13,551 nucleotides of DNA from DASULK01 sp036381835 (lineage in GTDB: Bacteria > Actinomycetota > Actinomycetes > Mycobacteriales > Micromonosporaceae), in contig DASVCA010000008.1 of the NCBI GenBank assembly GCA_036381835.1, positions 1 to 13,551 on the forward strand, read 5' to 3'. A program made the translations under genes and the position numbers. How positions within the stretch are numbered: position 1 is the stretch's first letter; each line of letters opens with the position of its first letter. Positions 5,059-12,770 of this stretch are shown here, piece after piece. The notes below the pieces were generated by a model. That model saw nothing but the letters and a program-made list of their open reading frames with translations. It did no database searches and had not been told where the DNA came from.

Positions 5059-6906
5059 ATGAGACCCACACCCGAAATCCTCGCCAATTCCACCCCGCGC
5101 CGTGCGCGTCCCGCCACGGCCGTCAGCCACTCGTCGGCGACCTCCCGCACGGCCGCCCCCGCGGTGACCCGCATCGAGACCACCGGCGCCGGCGCCCTCG
5201 TCAAGTCGCTCGAAGCGCTCGGGGTCGAGGTCGCCTTCGGCATCCCCGGCGGGGCCATCCTGCCCGCGTACGACCCGCTCTACGACTCGACGGTCCGCCA
5301 CATTCTGGTCCGACACGAGCAGGGAGCCGGGCACGCGGCGACCGGGTACGCGCAGGCCACCGGCAAGGTCGGGGTCTGCATCGCCACCTCCGGCCCGGGC
5401 GCGACCAACCTGGTGACGGCGATCGCCGACGCCTACATGGACTCGGTGCCCATCGTGGCGATCACCGGACAGGTCGCCCGGGCCGCCATCGGCTCCGACG
5501 CCTTCCAGGAGGCCGACATCCAGGGCATCACCCTGCCCATCACCAAGCACAACTACCTGGTGCAGGATGCGGCCGAGCTCCCCCGGATCGTCGCCGAGGC
5601 GTTCCACCTCGCCGCCACCGGGCGGCCCGGCCCGGTGCTGGTCGACATCCCCAAGGACGTGCTGCAGGCGGCCACCACCTTCACCTGGCCGCCCACCCTG
5701 GACCTGCCCGGCTACCGGCCGACCCTGCACCCGCACGGCAAGCAGATCCGCGAAGCCGCCCGGTTGATGACCGTCGCCCGCCGGCCGGTCCTCTACGTCG
5801 GGGGCGGGGTGCTCAAGGCGCGTGCCACCGCCGGCCTGCGCAAGCTGGCCGAGATGACCGGGATCCCGGTCGTCACCACGTTGATGGCCCGCGGCGCCTT
5901 CCCCGACTCCCACCCGCAGCACCTCGGCATGCCCGGCATGCACGGCACGGTCGCCGCGGTGTACGCCATGCAGAAAGCCGACCTGATCGTCGCCCTGGGG
6001 GCCCGGTTCGACGACCGCGTCACCGGACGGCTCGACTCGTTCGCCCCCGAGGCCAAGATCGTGCACGCGGACATCGACCCGGCCGAGATCGGCAAGGTCC
6101 GGGTGGCCGACGTGCCGATCGTCGGCGACGCACGGCACGTGATCGACGAGCTCATCGAGGCGTTGCCCGGCGCCGGGGAGCCGGTCGACCGCGGCGAGTG
6201 GTGGGCGCAGCTGAACGACATCCGCCGCCGCTACCCGTTGGGCTACGAGGAGCCCGCCGACGGGATGCTGGCGCCGCAGTACGTGATCGAGCGGATCGGC
6301 AAGCTCGTCGGACCCGACGCGATCTACGTGGCCGGCGTCGGCCAGCATCAGATGTGGGCGTCGCAGTTCATCTCGTACGAGAAGCCTTACACCTGGCTCA
6401 ACTCCGGCGGTGCCGGCACCATGGGCTACGCCGTGCCGGCGGCCATGGGGGCCAAGGTCGGCCGCCCGGACGCGACGGTCTGGGCGATCGACGGCGACGG
6501 CTGCTTCCAGATGACCAACCAGGAACTGGCCACCTGCGCCCTGGAAGGCATCCCGATCAAGGTCGCGGTGATCAACAACGGCAACCTGGGCATGGTGCGC
6601 CAGTGGCAGACCCTGTTCTACGGGGAGCGCTACTCCAACACCGACCTCGGCACCCACAAGCACCGCATCCCCGATTTCGTCAAGCTGGCCGAGGCGCTCG
6701 GCTGCGTGGGACTGCGCTGCGAGACGGCCGCCGACGTCGACGCCACCATCGAGGCGGCGATGGCGATCGACGACGCCCCCGTCGTGATCGACTTCGTGGT
6801 CGGCAAGGACGCGATGGTGTGGCCGATGGTGGCCGCCGGCACCGGCAACGACGAGATCATGTTCGCCCGGGGCGTGCGTCCCGTCTTCGACGAGGACGAT
6901 GTCTGA
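5059..6906 (+). CDS. ilvB: acetolactate (acetohydroxyacid) synthase, catalytic subunit
   Basis: This 615-residue ThDP/FAD enzyme joins two pyruvates to 2-acetolactate, or pyruvate and 2-ketobutyrate to 2-aceto-2-hydroxybutyrate, the committed BCAA step. The N-terminal ThDP domain has FGIPGGAILPAYDPL and the catalytic glutamate E87 in RHEQGAGHAATGY. The central domain includes LMARGAFPDSH and GMHGT. The C-terminal domain has the ThDP-Mg motif GDG (479-481) to NN (506-507), then MVRQWQ with the W516 that lines the herbicide site. Length and sequence resemble M. tuberculosis IlvB1 (618 aa). An ATG at 5005 would add 18 residues, but its codons lack the usual GC third-base bias and no ribosome binding site precedes it. 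The ATG at 5059 has GAAGG 11 nt upstream and starts MRPTPEILANS, so I chose it. First gene of ilvBNC, expressed through the attenuator. Confidence 0.96.
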   Translation: MRPTPEILANSTPRRARPATAVSHSSATSRTAAPAVTRIETTGAGALVKSLEALGVEVAFGIPGGAILPAYDPLYDSTVRHILVRHEQGAGHAATGYAQATGKVGVCIATSGPGATNLVTAIADAYMDSVPIVAITGQVARAAIGSDAFQEADIQGITLPITKHNYLVQDAAELPRIVAEAFHLAATGRPGPVLVDIPKDVLQAATTFTWPPTLDLPGYRPTLHPHGKQIREAARLMTVARRPVLYVGGGVLKARATAGLRKLAEMTGIPVVTTLMARGAFPDSHPQHLGMPGMHGTVAAVYAMQKADLIVALGARFDDRVTGRLDSFAPEAKIVHADIDPAEIGKVRVADVPIVGDARHVIDELIEALPGAGEPVDRGEWWAQLNDIRRRYPLGYEEPADGMLAPQYVIERIGKLVGPDAIYVAGVGQHQMWASQFISYEKPYTWLNSGGAGTMGYAVPAAMGAKVGRPDATVWAIDGDGCFQMTNQELATCALEGIPIKVAVINNGNLGMVRQWQTLFYGERYSNTDLGTHKHRIPDFVKLAEALGCVGLRCETAADVDATIEAAMAIDDAPVVIDFVVGKDAMVWPMVAAGTGNDEIMFARGVRPVFDEDDV

Positions 6907-6955
6907 TGCGCCGCCCGATGCCGTACCCCGAGCCCGTCTTCTCAGGAGCGTCCGC

Positions 6956-7471
6956 ATGAGCAAGCACACCCTGTCCGTGCTGGTGGAGAACAAACCGGGG
7001 GTGCTGGCGCGGGTCGCCGGCCTGTTCTCCCGCCGCGGCTTCAACATCGACTCCCTCGCCGTCGGTGAGACGGAGAATCCTCAGGTCTCCCGCATGACCA
7101 TCGTGGTCAACGCGGAGTCGGCGTCGCTGGAGCAGGTCACCAAGCAGCTCAACAAGCTGGTCAACGTGCTCAAGATCGTCGAATTGGACCCGGCCGAGTC
7201 GGTCACCCGCGAACTGGTGCTGGTCAAGGTCCGGGCCGACCGTTCGACGCGGTCGCAGGTGCTGGACACGGTCACCCTGTTCCGCGCCCGGGTGGTTGAC
7301 GTGGCACCCGACACCCTGACCATCGAGGCCACCGGCACCGCCGACAAGCTCGACGCGCTGCTGCGTGACCTCGAGCCGTTCGGCATCAAGGAGATGGTGC
7401 AGTCCGGGCTGGTGGCGATCGGCCGCGGCTCGCGGTCGATCACCGCCGGACCGGCGTTGCGCGCCGCATGA
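6956..7471 (+). CDS. ilvN: acetolactate synthase small (regulatory) subunit
   Basis: This 171-residue regulatory partner of IlvB raises catalytic activity and carries valine feedback inhibition. The N-terminal ACT domain (about 4-77) has the ligand-site signature NKPGVLARVAGLFSRRGFNI, matching the residues (N12, G15, N30) that bind valine in characterised subunits, so feedback control is expected to be intact. The C-terminal small-subunit domain follows (about 80-160; LVLVKVRADRSTRSQVLD, GIKEMVQSGLVAIGRGSRSI). The ATG at 6956 has AGGAG 7 nt upstream; an upstream in-frame ATG at 6899 overlaps the end of ilvB and adds an unconserved stretch. It follows ilvB by 49 bp and precedes ilvC by 40 bp, forming one transcription unit. 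Confidence 0.96.
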   Translation: MSKHTLSVLVENKPGVLARVAGLFSRRGFNIDSLAVGETENPQVSRMTIVVNAESASLEQVTKQLNKLVNVLKIVELDPAESVTRELVLVKVRADRSTRSQVLDTVTLFRARVVDVAPDTLTIEATGTADKLDALLRDLEPFGIKEMVQSGLVAIGRGSRSITAGPALRAA

Positions 7472-7511
7472 CGCCGGCGGGCCGCCGCCCGCCGTACGCG
7501 AAAGGGAAGTA

Positions 7512-8525
7512 ATGACCGCAGAGGTTTTCTACGACGACGACGCCGACCTGTCGCTCATCCAGGGCAGGAAGGTGGCCGTGCTGGGCTACGGCAGTCAGGG
7601 CCACGCCCACGCCCTGTCGCTACGCGACTCGGGCGTCGACGTGGTGGTCGGGCTGCCCGAGGGGTCCCGCAGCCGCCCGAAGGCCGAGGAGCAGGGGCTG
7701 CGCGTGCTCACCCCGGCCGAGGCCGCCGCCGAGGCGGACGTGATCATGATTCTCGCGCCGGATACCGTGCAGCGTACGCTCTACGCCGAGTCCGTCGCGC
7801 CCAACCTCGCCGCAGGCAAGGCGCTGTTCTTCGGCCACGGCTTCAACATCCGCTACGGCCTGATCCAGCCGCCGGCCGACGTGGACGTGGCGATGGTCGC
7901 GCCGAAGGGGCCCGGCCACCTGGTCCGCCGGCAGTACGTGGACGGCAAGGGGGTGCCGTGCCTGGTCGCGGTCGAGCAGGACGCCACCGGCAACGCCTTG
8001 GCGCTCGCCCTCTCCTACGCCAAGGCGATCGGCGGCACCCGGGCCGGGGCGATCCGCACCACGTTCAAGGAGGAGACCGAAACCGACCTCTTCGGTGAGC
8101 AGGCGGTGCTCTGCGGCGGGGCGAGTGCCCTGGTCCAGGCCGGGTTCGAGGTGCTCACGGAGGCCGGCTACGCCCCCGAGGTCGCCTACTTCGAGTGCCT
8201 GCACGAACTGAAGCTGATCGTCGACCTGATGTACGAGGGCGGCATCGCCCGGATGCGCTACAGCGTCTCCGACACCGCCGAGTACGGCGACTACTCGCGT
8301 GGCCCGCGCGTCATCGACACCCGGGTCAAGGACGAGATGCGCAGGATCCTGGCGGAGATCCAGTCCGGTGAGTTCGCCCGTGAGTGGATCGCCGAGGACG
8401 ACGCCGGCCGGCCCAACTTCACCAAGTGGCGGGCGGACGCCGCCGCGCACCCGATCGAGGAGACCGGCAGCCGGCTGCGCGCCATGATGAGCTGGGTCGA
8501 TCGACCGATCACCGAGACCGCCTGA
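7512..8525 (+). CDS. ilvC: ketol-acid reductoisomerase (NADP+), class I
   Basis: This 337-residue enzyme catalyses Mg-dependent alkyl migration and NADPH reduction of acetohydroxy acids to 2,3-dihydroxy acids, the substrates of IlvD. The Rossmann motif GYGSQGHAHA is at 25-34. The serine-rich loop after the second strand (GSRSRPKAEE, 51-60) is the phosphate-binding type expected for NADPH preference. FGHGFNIRYG contains the catalytic-site H109. Metal ligands D192 and E196 lie in EETETDLFGEQAVLCGG, and E228/E232 in YFECLHELKLIVDLMYEGG. Length fits the short class I form. The ATG at 7512 follows AAAGGGAAG closely; the longer open frame from 7365 only overlaps ilvN. Last gene of ilvBNC, followed at once by a strong hairpin. 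Confidence 0.97.
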   Translation: MTAEVFYDDDADLSLIQGRKVAVLGYGSQGHAHALSLRDSGVDVVVGLPEGSRSRPKAEEQGLRVLTPAEAAAEADVIMILAPDTVQRTLYAESVAPNLAAGKALFFGHGFNIRYGLIQPPADVDVAMVAPKGPGHLVRRQYVDGKGVPCLVAVEQDATGNALALALSYAKAIGGTRAGAIRTTFKEETETDLFGEQAVLCGGASALVQAGFEVLTEAGYAPEVAYFECLHELKLIVDLMYEGGIARMRYSVSDTAEYGDYSRGPRVIDTRVKDEMRRILAEIQSGEFAREWIAEDDAGRPNFTKWRADAAAHPIEETGSRLRAMMSWVDRPITETA

Positions 8526-8532
8526 GCGCCGT

Positions 8533-8574
8533 CACGGTTCGGGGCTTCGCGTTCGCGCGGAGCCCCGAACCGTG
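8533..8574 (+). terminator. ilvBNC terminator hairpin
   Basis: CACGGTTCGGGGCT (8533-8546) and AGCCCCGAACCGTG (8561-8574) pair perfectly over 14 bp. The 14-nt loop can itself form CGCG-TTCG-CGCG with a stable UUCG tetraloop. It starts 8 nt after the ilvC stop. There is no T-run. It probably ends or strongly reduces ilvBNC transcription before serA. Confidence 0.8.
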
Positions 8575-8725
8575 TCCGGCGGTGGTACGGCTCACGGAAC
8601 GTGCGCCGTGGTGAGGACTCTCACGCGCTCGGCGCACCGTCGGGCTGGGCGCGATCTAGGACGGCCGCCTACGATCGCGGTAGGTGCGCCACCAACTGGT
8701 CCGAGCGCAAGCACGGGGGAGCGCA

Positions 8726-8743
8726 GGGCGCGGCGCAGCGCCC
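8726..8743 (+). other. short hairpin in the serA leader
   Basis: GGGCGC (8726-8731) pairs with GCGCCC (8738-8743) around GGCGCA, 43 nt before the serA ATG. The 8575-8786 interval otherwise shows a weak TACGAT -10-like box (8670-8675) without a convincing -35, and no leader peptide or riboswitch that I recognise. Confidence 0.3.
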
Positions 8744-8786
8744 GCCACCGCAGCCGACACCGCATTCGCCGATACCTAGAGGACCG

Positions 8787-10385
8787 ATGACTCCCGTCGT
8801 ACTGATCGCCGAAGAACTCGCTCCCGCCGCCATCGACGTACTCGCGCAGGATTTCGTCGTACGTCACGTGGACGGCACTGATCGTCAAGCACTGCTCAAC
8901 GCCCTCGCCGAGGCCGACGCGGTCATCGTGCGCAGCGCCACCCAGATCGACGCGGAGGCGATCGCCGCCGCGCCCCGGCTGAAGGTGGTCGCCCGCGCCG
9001 GGGTCGGCTTGGACAACGTCGACGTATCGGCGGCCACCGCCCGCGGCGTGATGGTGGTCAACGCACCCACCTCGAACATCGTCTCCGCCGCCGAGCAGGC
9101 GGTGGCGCTGCTGCTCGCGGTGGCGCGCAACACCGCCAGCGCGAGCGCCGCGCTCAAGGCGGGGGAATGGAAGCGCTCCAAGTACACGGGCGTGGAGATC
9201 CAGGGCAAGACGGTCGGGGTGATCGGCCTCGGCCGCATCGGGGTGCTCTTCGCGCAGCGGATCGCCGCCTTCGGCACCCGGTTGATCGCCTACGACCCGT
9301 ACGTCCAGCCGGCTCGCGCCGCCCAGCTCGGGGTGCGCCTGGTCGGCCTGGAGGAGCTGTTGCGGGAGAGCGACTTCATCTCCATCCACCTGCCGAAGAC
9401 CCCGGAGACGGTCGGCCTGATCGGGGAGAAGGAGCTGGCGATCGTCAAGCCCGGCGTGCGGATCGTCAACGCCGCGCGTGGCGGGCTGGTCGACGAGCAG
9501 GCGCTGGCCAACGCCATCGCCGAGGGTCGGGTGGCCGGTGCCGGCATCGATGTCTGGGCGAAGGAGCCCTGCCTCTCCTCCCCGCTGTTCGAGTTCGACA
9601 ACGTGGTGGCCACCCCGCACCTGGGCGCCTCCACCCATGAGGCGCAGGACAAGGCCGGGCTCGCGGTGGCCAAGAGCGTCAAGCTCGCACTGCAGGGCGA
9701 GTTCGTGCCGGATGCGGTGAACGTGCAGGCGGGCGGCGTGGTGGCCGAGGACGTGCGGCCGCTGCTGCCCCTGGCGGAGAAGCTCGGTCGGGTGTTCACC
9801 GCGGTCGCCGGCGGGGTGGCGGCGAGCGTCACCGTCGAGGTGCGCGGCGAGGTGGTTGCCCACGACGTGTCGGTGCTCAAGCTGGCCGCGACGAAGGGGC
9901 TGTTCACCACGGTCGTCGAGGAACAGGTGACGTACGTGAACGCGCCGCACCTGGCGGCCGACCGGGGTGTGGACGTGGAGTTGACCGCGCTGCAGGAGAC
10001 GGCCGAGCAGTCGAACCTGGTCACGCTGCGCGGTGCGCTGCCCGACGGGCGTACGGTCAGCGTCTCCGGAACCGTGGCGACCGGCGGTGTGCGCGAGGTC
10101 AGCAAGCTGACCGAGGTGGACGGGTTCGACCTGGAGCTGGGCGCCGAGGGCATCCTGCTGTTCTTCCGGTACGCCGACCGGCCGGGTGTGGTCGGCACGA
10201 TCGGTTCGATCCTGGGCGGCGCGGGCGTGAACATCGCCGCCATGCAGGTGGCGCGACGGGAGGCCGGCGGCGAGGCGCTGATGGCGCTGACCGTCGACTC
10301 GGCGGTCGGCCCGGATCTGCTCGAAGCAGCGGCCGGGGCGATCGGTGCCGGGACGGCCAGCACCGTCGACCTGCGCGACGAGTAG
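8787..10385 (+). CDS. serA: D-3-phosphoglycerate dehydrogenase, long ACT-domain form
   Basis: This 532-residue cytoplasmic enzyme oxidises 3-phosphoglycerate to 3-phosphohydroxypyruvate with NAD, the first step of serine synthesis. The N-terminal substrate domain has VVARAGVGLDNVDV (67-80). The nucleotide fold has VGVIGLGRIG (143-152) and YDPY with the NAD-selecting aspartate D170. The catalytic triad R231 (NAARGGLVDE), E260 (AKEP) and H278 (TPHLGAST) is complete. The intervening ASB domain spans about 315-445, and a C-terminal ACT domain about 452-530 (FFRYADRPGVVGTIGSILGGAGVNIAAMQV), the arrangement of M. tuberculosis SerA, where the ACT domain binds serine. The ATG at 8787 is preceded by AGAGGA at short spacing. 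The longer frame from 8601 crosses the non-coding leader. It lies between ilvC and leuB, a known actinobacterial neighbourhood. Confidence 0.96.
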   Translation: MTPVVLIAEELAPAAIDVLAQDFVVRHVDGTDRQALLNALAEADAVIVRSATQIDAEAIAAAPRLKVVARAGVGLDNVDVSAATARGVMVVNAPTSNIVSAAEQAVALLLAVARNTASASAALKAGEWKRSKYTGVEIQGKTVGVIGLGRIGVLFAQRIAAFGTRLIAYDPYVQPARAAQLGVRLVGLEELLRESDFISIHLPKTPETVGLIGEKELAIVKPGVRIVNAARGGLVDEQALANAIAEGRVAGAGIDVWAKEPCLSSPLFEFDNVVATPHLGASTHEAQDKAGLAVAKSVKLALQGEFVPDAVNVQAGGVVAEDVRPLLPLAEKLGRVFTAVAGGVAASVTVEVRGEVVAHDVSVLKLAATKGLFTTVVEEQVTYVNAPHLAADRGVDVELTALQETAEQSNLVTLRGALPDGRTVSVSGTVATGGVREVSKLTEVDGFDLELGAEGILLFFRYADRPGVVGTIGSILGGAGVNIAAMQVARREAGGEALMALTVDSAVGPDLLEAAAGAIGAGTASTVDLRDE

Positions 10386-10434
10386 CCGCGGCGCTCCGGC
10401 CCCCCCCGGGTCGGCCGTCCGACATGTGGGAGGG

Positions 10435-10466
10435 TTGGACCGGAAAGCGGGATGGCGACCTATCGT
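10435..10466 (+). promoter_or_regulatory. candidate leuB promoter
   Basis: TTGGAC (10435-10440) and TATCGT (10461-10466) are separated by 20 bp, somewhat long. A start near 10473 would leave a leader of about 24 nt carrying the AAAGGGAG site of the leuB GTG, which also argues against starting leuB at the ATG at 10452. Confidence 0.35.
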
Positions 10467-10496
10467 TGCCTGAACGGCGGCGAAAGGGAGTTCGAC

Positions 10497-11534
10497 GTGG
10501 CGGTGGCGCGGATCGCGGTGATCTCCGGCGACGGGATCGGGCCGGAGGTGATCGCGCAGGCCCGCAAGGTGATCGACGCGGTCCTACCCGGGGTCGAGGC
10601 GACCGAGTACGACCTCGGCGCCGCCCGCTACCACCGCACCGGCGAGGTGCTGCCGGATTCCGTGCTCACCGAGCTGGCCGGCCACGACGCGATCCTGCTG
10701 GGCGCGGTCGGCGACCCTACCGTGCCGCCCGGGGTGCTGGAACGGGGCCTGCTGCTGAAGCTGCGGTTCGCCTTCGACCAGTACGTCAATCTTCGCCCCG
10801 CCCGGCTCTGGCCGGGCACGGCAAGTCCGCTGGCCGGGGTCAAGCCGGGCGAGATCGACCTGGTCGTGGTGCGGGAGGGCACCGAGGGGTTGTACGCCGG
10901 AGCGGGCGGGGTGCTGCACCGGGACACGCCCGCCGAGGTGGCTACCGAGGAGAGCCTCAACACCCGGTACGGGGTGGAGCGGGTGATCCGGGACGCGTTC
11001 GCTCGCGCCCAGCGGCGTGAGCGGCGCAAGCTCACCCTGGTCCACAAGGCCAACGTGCTGACCCACGCCGGTTCGCTGTGGGCGCGCACGTTCGAGGCGG
11101 TCGCCGCCGAGTTCCCCGATGTCACCGTCGAGTACCAGCATGTCGACGCGGCGGCGATGTTCCTGGTCAGCCAGCCGCAGCGCTTTGACGTGGTGGTCAC
11201 GGACAACCTCTTCGGGGACATCCTCACCGACATCGCGGCGGCGGTGACCGGTGGGATCGGGCTGGCCGCCAGCGGGAACATCAACCCGGAGCACGCCTAT
11301 CCGTCCATGTTCGAGCCGGTGCACGGCTCGGCTCCGGACATCGCCGGCCAGGGGGTGGCCGACCCGGTGGCCGCGGTGCTGTCGGCCGCGCTGCTGCTCG
11401 ACCATCTCGGCCATCGCGACGCCGCGGCGCGGGTCACCGAGGCGGTCGCGGTCGAGCTCGCCGCCCGTACGCCGGGGGCTTCGGTGCGGACCGCGGAGGT
11501 CGGCGACCGGATCGCGGCGCGGGCGGCCGGCTGA
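10497..11534 (+). CDS. leuB: 3-isopropylmalate dehydrogenase
   Basis: This 345-residue enzyme oxidatively decarboxylates 3-isopropylmalate to 4-methyl-2-oxopentanoate, the last leucine-specific step before transamination. Family landmarks are at nearly the numbering of the Thermus enzyme: SGDGIGPEV (10-18), substrate arginines R90, R100 and R126 with LLLKLRFAFDQYVNLRP, REGTEGLYAG with Y133, catalytic lysine K184 in LVHKANVLTHAG, D217, D241 and D245 in DNLFGDILTD, and the NAD motif FEPVHGSAPDIAGQG. The GTG at 10497 lies 6 nt after AAAGGGAG and starts VAVARIAVISGDG. An ATG 15 codons upstream (10452) has no ribosome binding site and would include that site in the coding sequence. It follows serA by 111 bp and precedes ilvE by 115 bp. 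Confidence 0.95.
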   Translation: MAVARIAVISGDGIGPEVIAQARKVIDAVLPGVEATEYDLGAARYHRTGEVLPDSVLTELAGHDAILLGAVGDPTVPPGVLERGLLLKLRFAFDQYVNLRPARLWPGTASPLAGVKPGEIDLVVVREGTEGLYAGAGGVLHRDTPAEVATEESLNTRYGVERVIRDAFARAQRRERRKLTLVHKANVLTHAGSLWARTFEAVAAEFPDVTVEYQHVDAAAMFLVSQPQRFDVVVTDNLFGDILTDIAAAVTGGIGLAASGNINPEHAYPSMFEPVHGSAPDIAGQGVADPVAAVLSAALLLDHLGHRDAAARVTEAVAVELAARTPGASVRTAEVGDRIAARAAG

Positions 11535-11554
11535 CCGGGCGCGTTCCCGATTAA

Positions 11555-11564
11555 CGAACGTTCG
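11555..11564. promoter_or_regulatory. perfect 10-bp palindrome in the ilvE leader
   Basis: CGAACGTTCG is a perfect palindrome inside a wider CCCGA-N11-TCGGG dyad (11546-11566). It lies just before a possible -10 TAAGTT (11568-11573), with TTCCCG as a weak -35 18 bp upstream. It is placed like an operator for an ilvE promoter. The rest of the leader holds only a 6-bp hairpin, GTTCCG-CAC-CGGAAC (11611-11625). Confidence 0.35.
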
Positions 11565-11649
11565 GGGTAAGTTGCTGGCACCGGCCGTGCGACAGGGCGT
11601 CGGCTCGGCGGTTCCGCACCGGAACGTCCCCGATATGGAGGTCAGCGCG

Positions 11650-12747
11650 ATGAGCGGTGGTGACAAGCTCGACTTCGAGATTCGTCCGAATCCCCAACCG
11701 GTACCCGCTGCCGAACGCGCCCAGCTGCTGGCCAACCCGGGATTCGGCCGGATCTTCACCGACCACATGGTCACCATCCGCTACTCGCAGGACAAGGGCT
11801 GGCACGACGCCCAGGTCCGGGCCCGCGGGCCGATTTCCCTGGACCCGGCGACCGCCGTGCTCCACTATGCGCAGGAGATCTTCGAAGGGCTGAAGGCGTA
11901 CCACGCCGCCGACTTGGGCGTCACCCTGTTCCGTCCCGACGCCAACGCCCGCAGGTTCATCTCGTCCGCGCAGCGGATGGCGATGCCGCCGCTTCCCGAG
12001 CAGGTCTTCCTCGACTCGCTGCACCAGATCATCGCCATCGACCGGGACTGGATCCCGACCGACGACAACGGCAGCCTCTACCTGCGTCCCTTCATGTTCG
12101 CCAACGAGGCATACCTCGGCGTCCGGCCGTCCGGTGAATACCTCTACATCCTGATCGCGTCCCCGGTCGGCTCGTACTTCTCCGGCGGCGTCAAACCGGT
12201 GTCGGTGTGGGTGTCCCCGACCTACACCCGCGCGGCACCCGGCGGCACGGGTGCGGCGAAATGCGGCGGCAACTACGCCGCGTCCCTGGCGGCCCAGGCC
12301 GAGGCGATCGAGCACGGCTGCGACCAGGTCGTCTTCCTCGACGCGGTCGAGCGCCGCTACGTGGACGAGCTGGGCGGGATGAACATCTTCTTCGTCTACG
12401 ACGACGGCACCATCGTCACCCCGCCGTTGAGCGGCACCATCCTGCCCGGCATCACCCGCGACTCGGTGATCACCCTCGCCCGCGACGCCGGGTACGAGGT
12501 GGTGGAGCGGCCGGTCGGCTTCGCCGACTGGCAGGCGGACGCGGCGAGCGGCCGGCTGCGGGAGGTCTTCGCCTGCGGCACCGCCGCGGTCATCACCCCG
12601 ATCGGCCGGGTCTGCACCCCCGATGGGGAGTTCACCGTCGCCGGCGGCGACGCGGGTGAGGTCACCATGCGGCTGCGCCAGCGCCTGGTGGACATCCAGC
12701 GGGGCCGCACGGCCGACCCGTACGGCTGGGTGCGGCGGGTCTGCTGA
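11650..12747 (+). CDS. ilvE: branched-chain amino acid aminotransferase
   Basis: This 365-residue class IV (fold type IV) PLP aminotransferase performs the final reversible transamination between glutamate and the keto acids of valine, leucine and isoleucine. Landmarks are HYAQEIFEGLKAY (72-84), RPDANARRF, SLYLRPFMFANE, SPTYTRAAPGGTGAAKCGGNYA containing the Schiff-base lysine K204, ELGGMNIFFV, SGTILPGITRDSV for the PLP phosphate, and the C-terminal signature IQRGRTADPYGWV. Length matches the actinobacterial BCAT subgroup (about 365-368). The ATG at 11650 follows GGAGG with 8-nt spacing; another in-frame ATG at 11635 overlaps that site and is less likely. The large open frame upstream to 11251 is only a shadow of leuB. 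Last plus-strand gene, convergent with the phosphatase gene. Confidence 0.96.
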   Translation: MSGGDKLDFEIRPNPQPVPAAERAQLLANPGFGRIFTDHMVTIRYSQDKGWHDAQVRARGPISLDPATAVLHYAQEIFEGLKAYHAADLGVTLFRPDANARRFISSAQRMAMPPLPEQVFLDSLHQIIAIDRDWIPTDDNGSLYLRPFMFANEAYLGVRPSGEYLYILIASPVGSYFSGGVKPVSVWVSPTYTRAAPGGTGAAKCGGNYAASLAAQAEAIEHGCDQVVFLDAVERRYVDELGGMNIFFVYDDGTIVTPPLSGTILPGITRDSVITLARDAGYEVVERPVGFADWQADAASGRLREVFACGTAAVITPIGRVCTPDGEFTVAGGDAGEVTMRLRQRLVDIQRGRTADPYGWVRRVC

Positions 12748-12757
12748 CCCGCGCTCC

Positions 12758-12770
12758 CGGCCGCCGGCCG
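12758..12770. terminator. short hairpin between convergent ilvE and phosphatase genes
   Basis: CGGCC-GCC-GGCCG is a perfect 5-bp GC stem filling most of the 23-bp gap between the two stop codons. Its position suits a bidirectional terminator, but it is short and has no T-run on either strand. Confidence 0.35.

Noticed and set aside
4972..7047. 691-codon open frame on the minus strand opposite ilvB/ilvN
   Set aside because: It is antisense to clearly recognisable ilvB and ilvN, is rich in G, R, H, D and V as expected of a GC-bias shadow, and matches no family I know.
8592..9950. 452-codon minus-strand frame opposite serA
   Set aside because: Shadow of serA caused by the GC-rich third position; no recognisable domain or ribosome binding site.
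10452..10496. Leader peptide upstream of leuB
   Set aside because: The ATG at 10452 is in frame with leuB with no stop between, shows no run of Leu codons and no following terminator.
11555..11564. CGAACGTTCG read as a LexA SOS box
   Set aside because: The actinobacterial LexA box needs four bases between GAAC and GTTC; here there are none.
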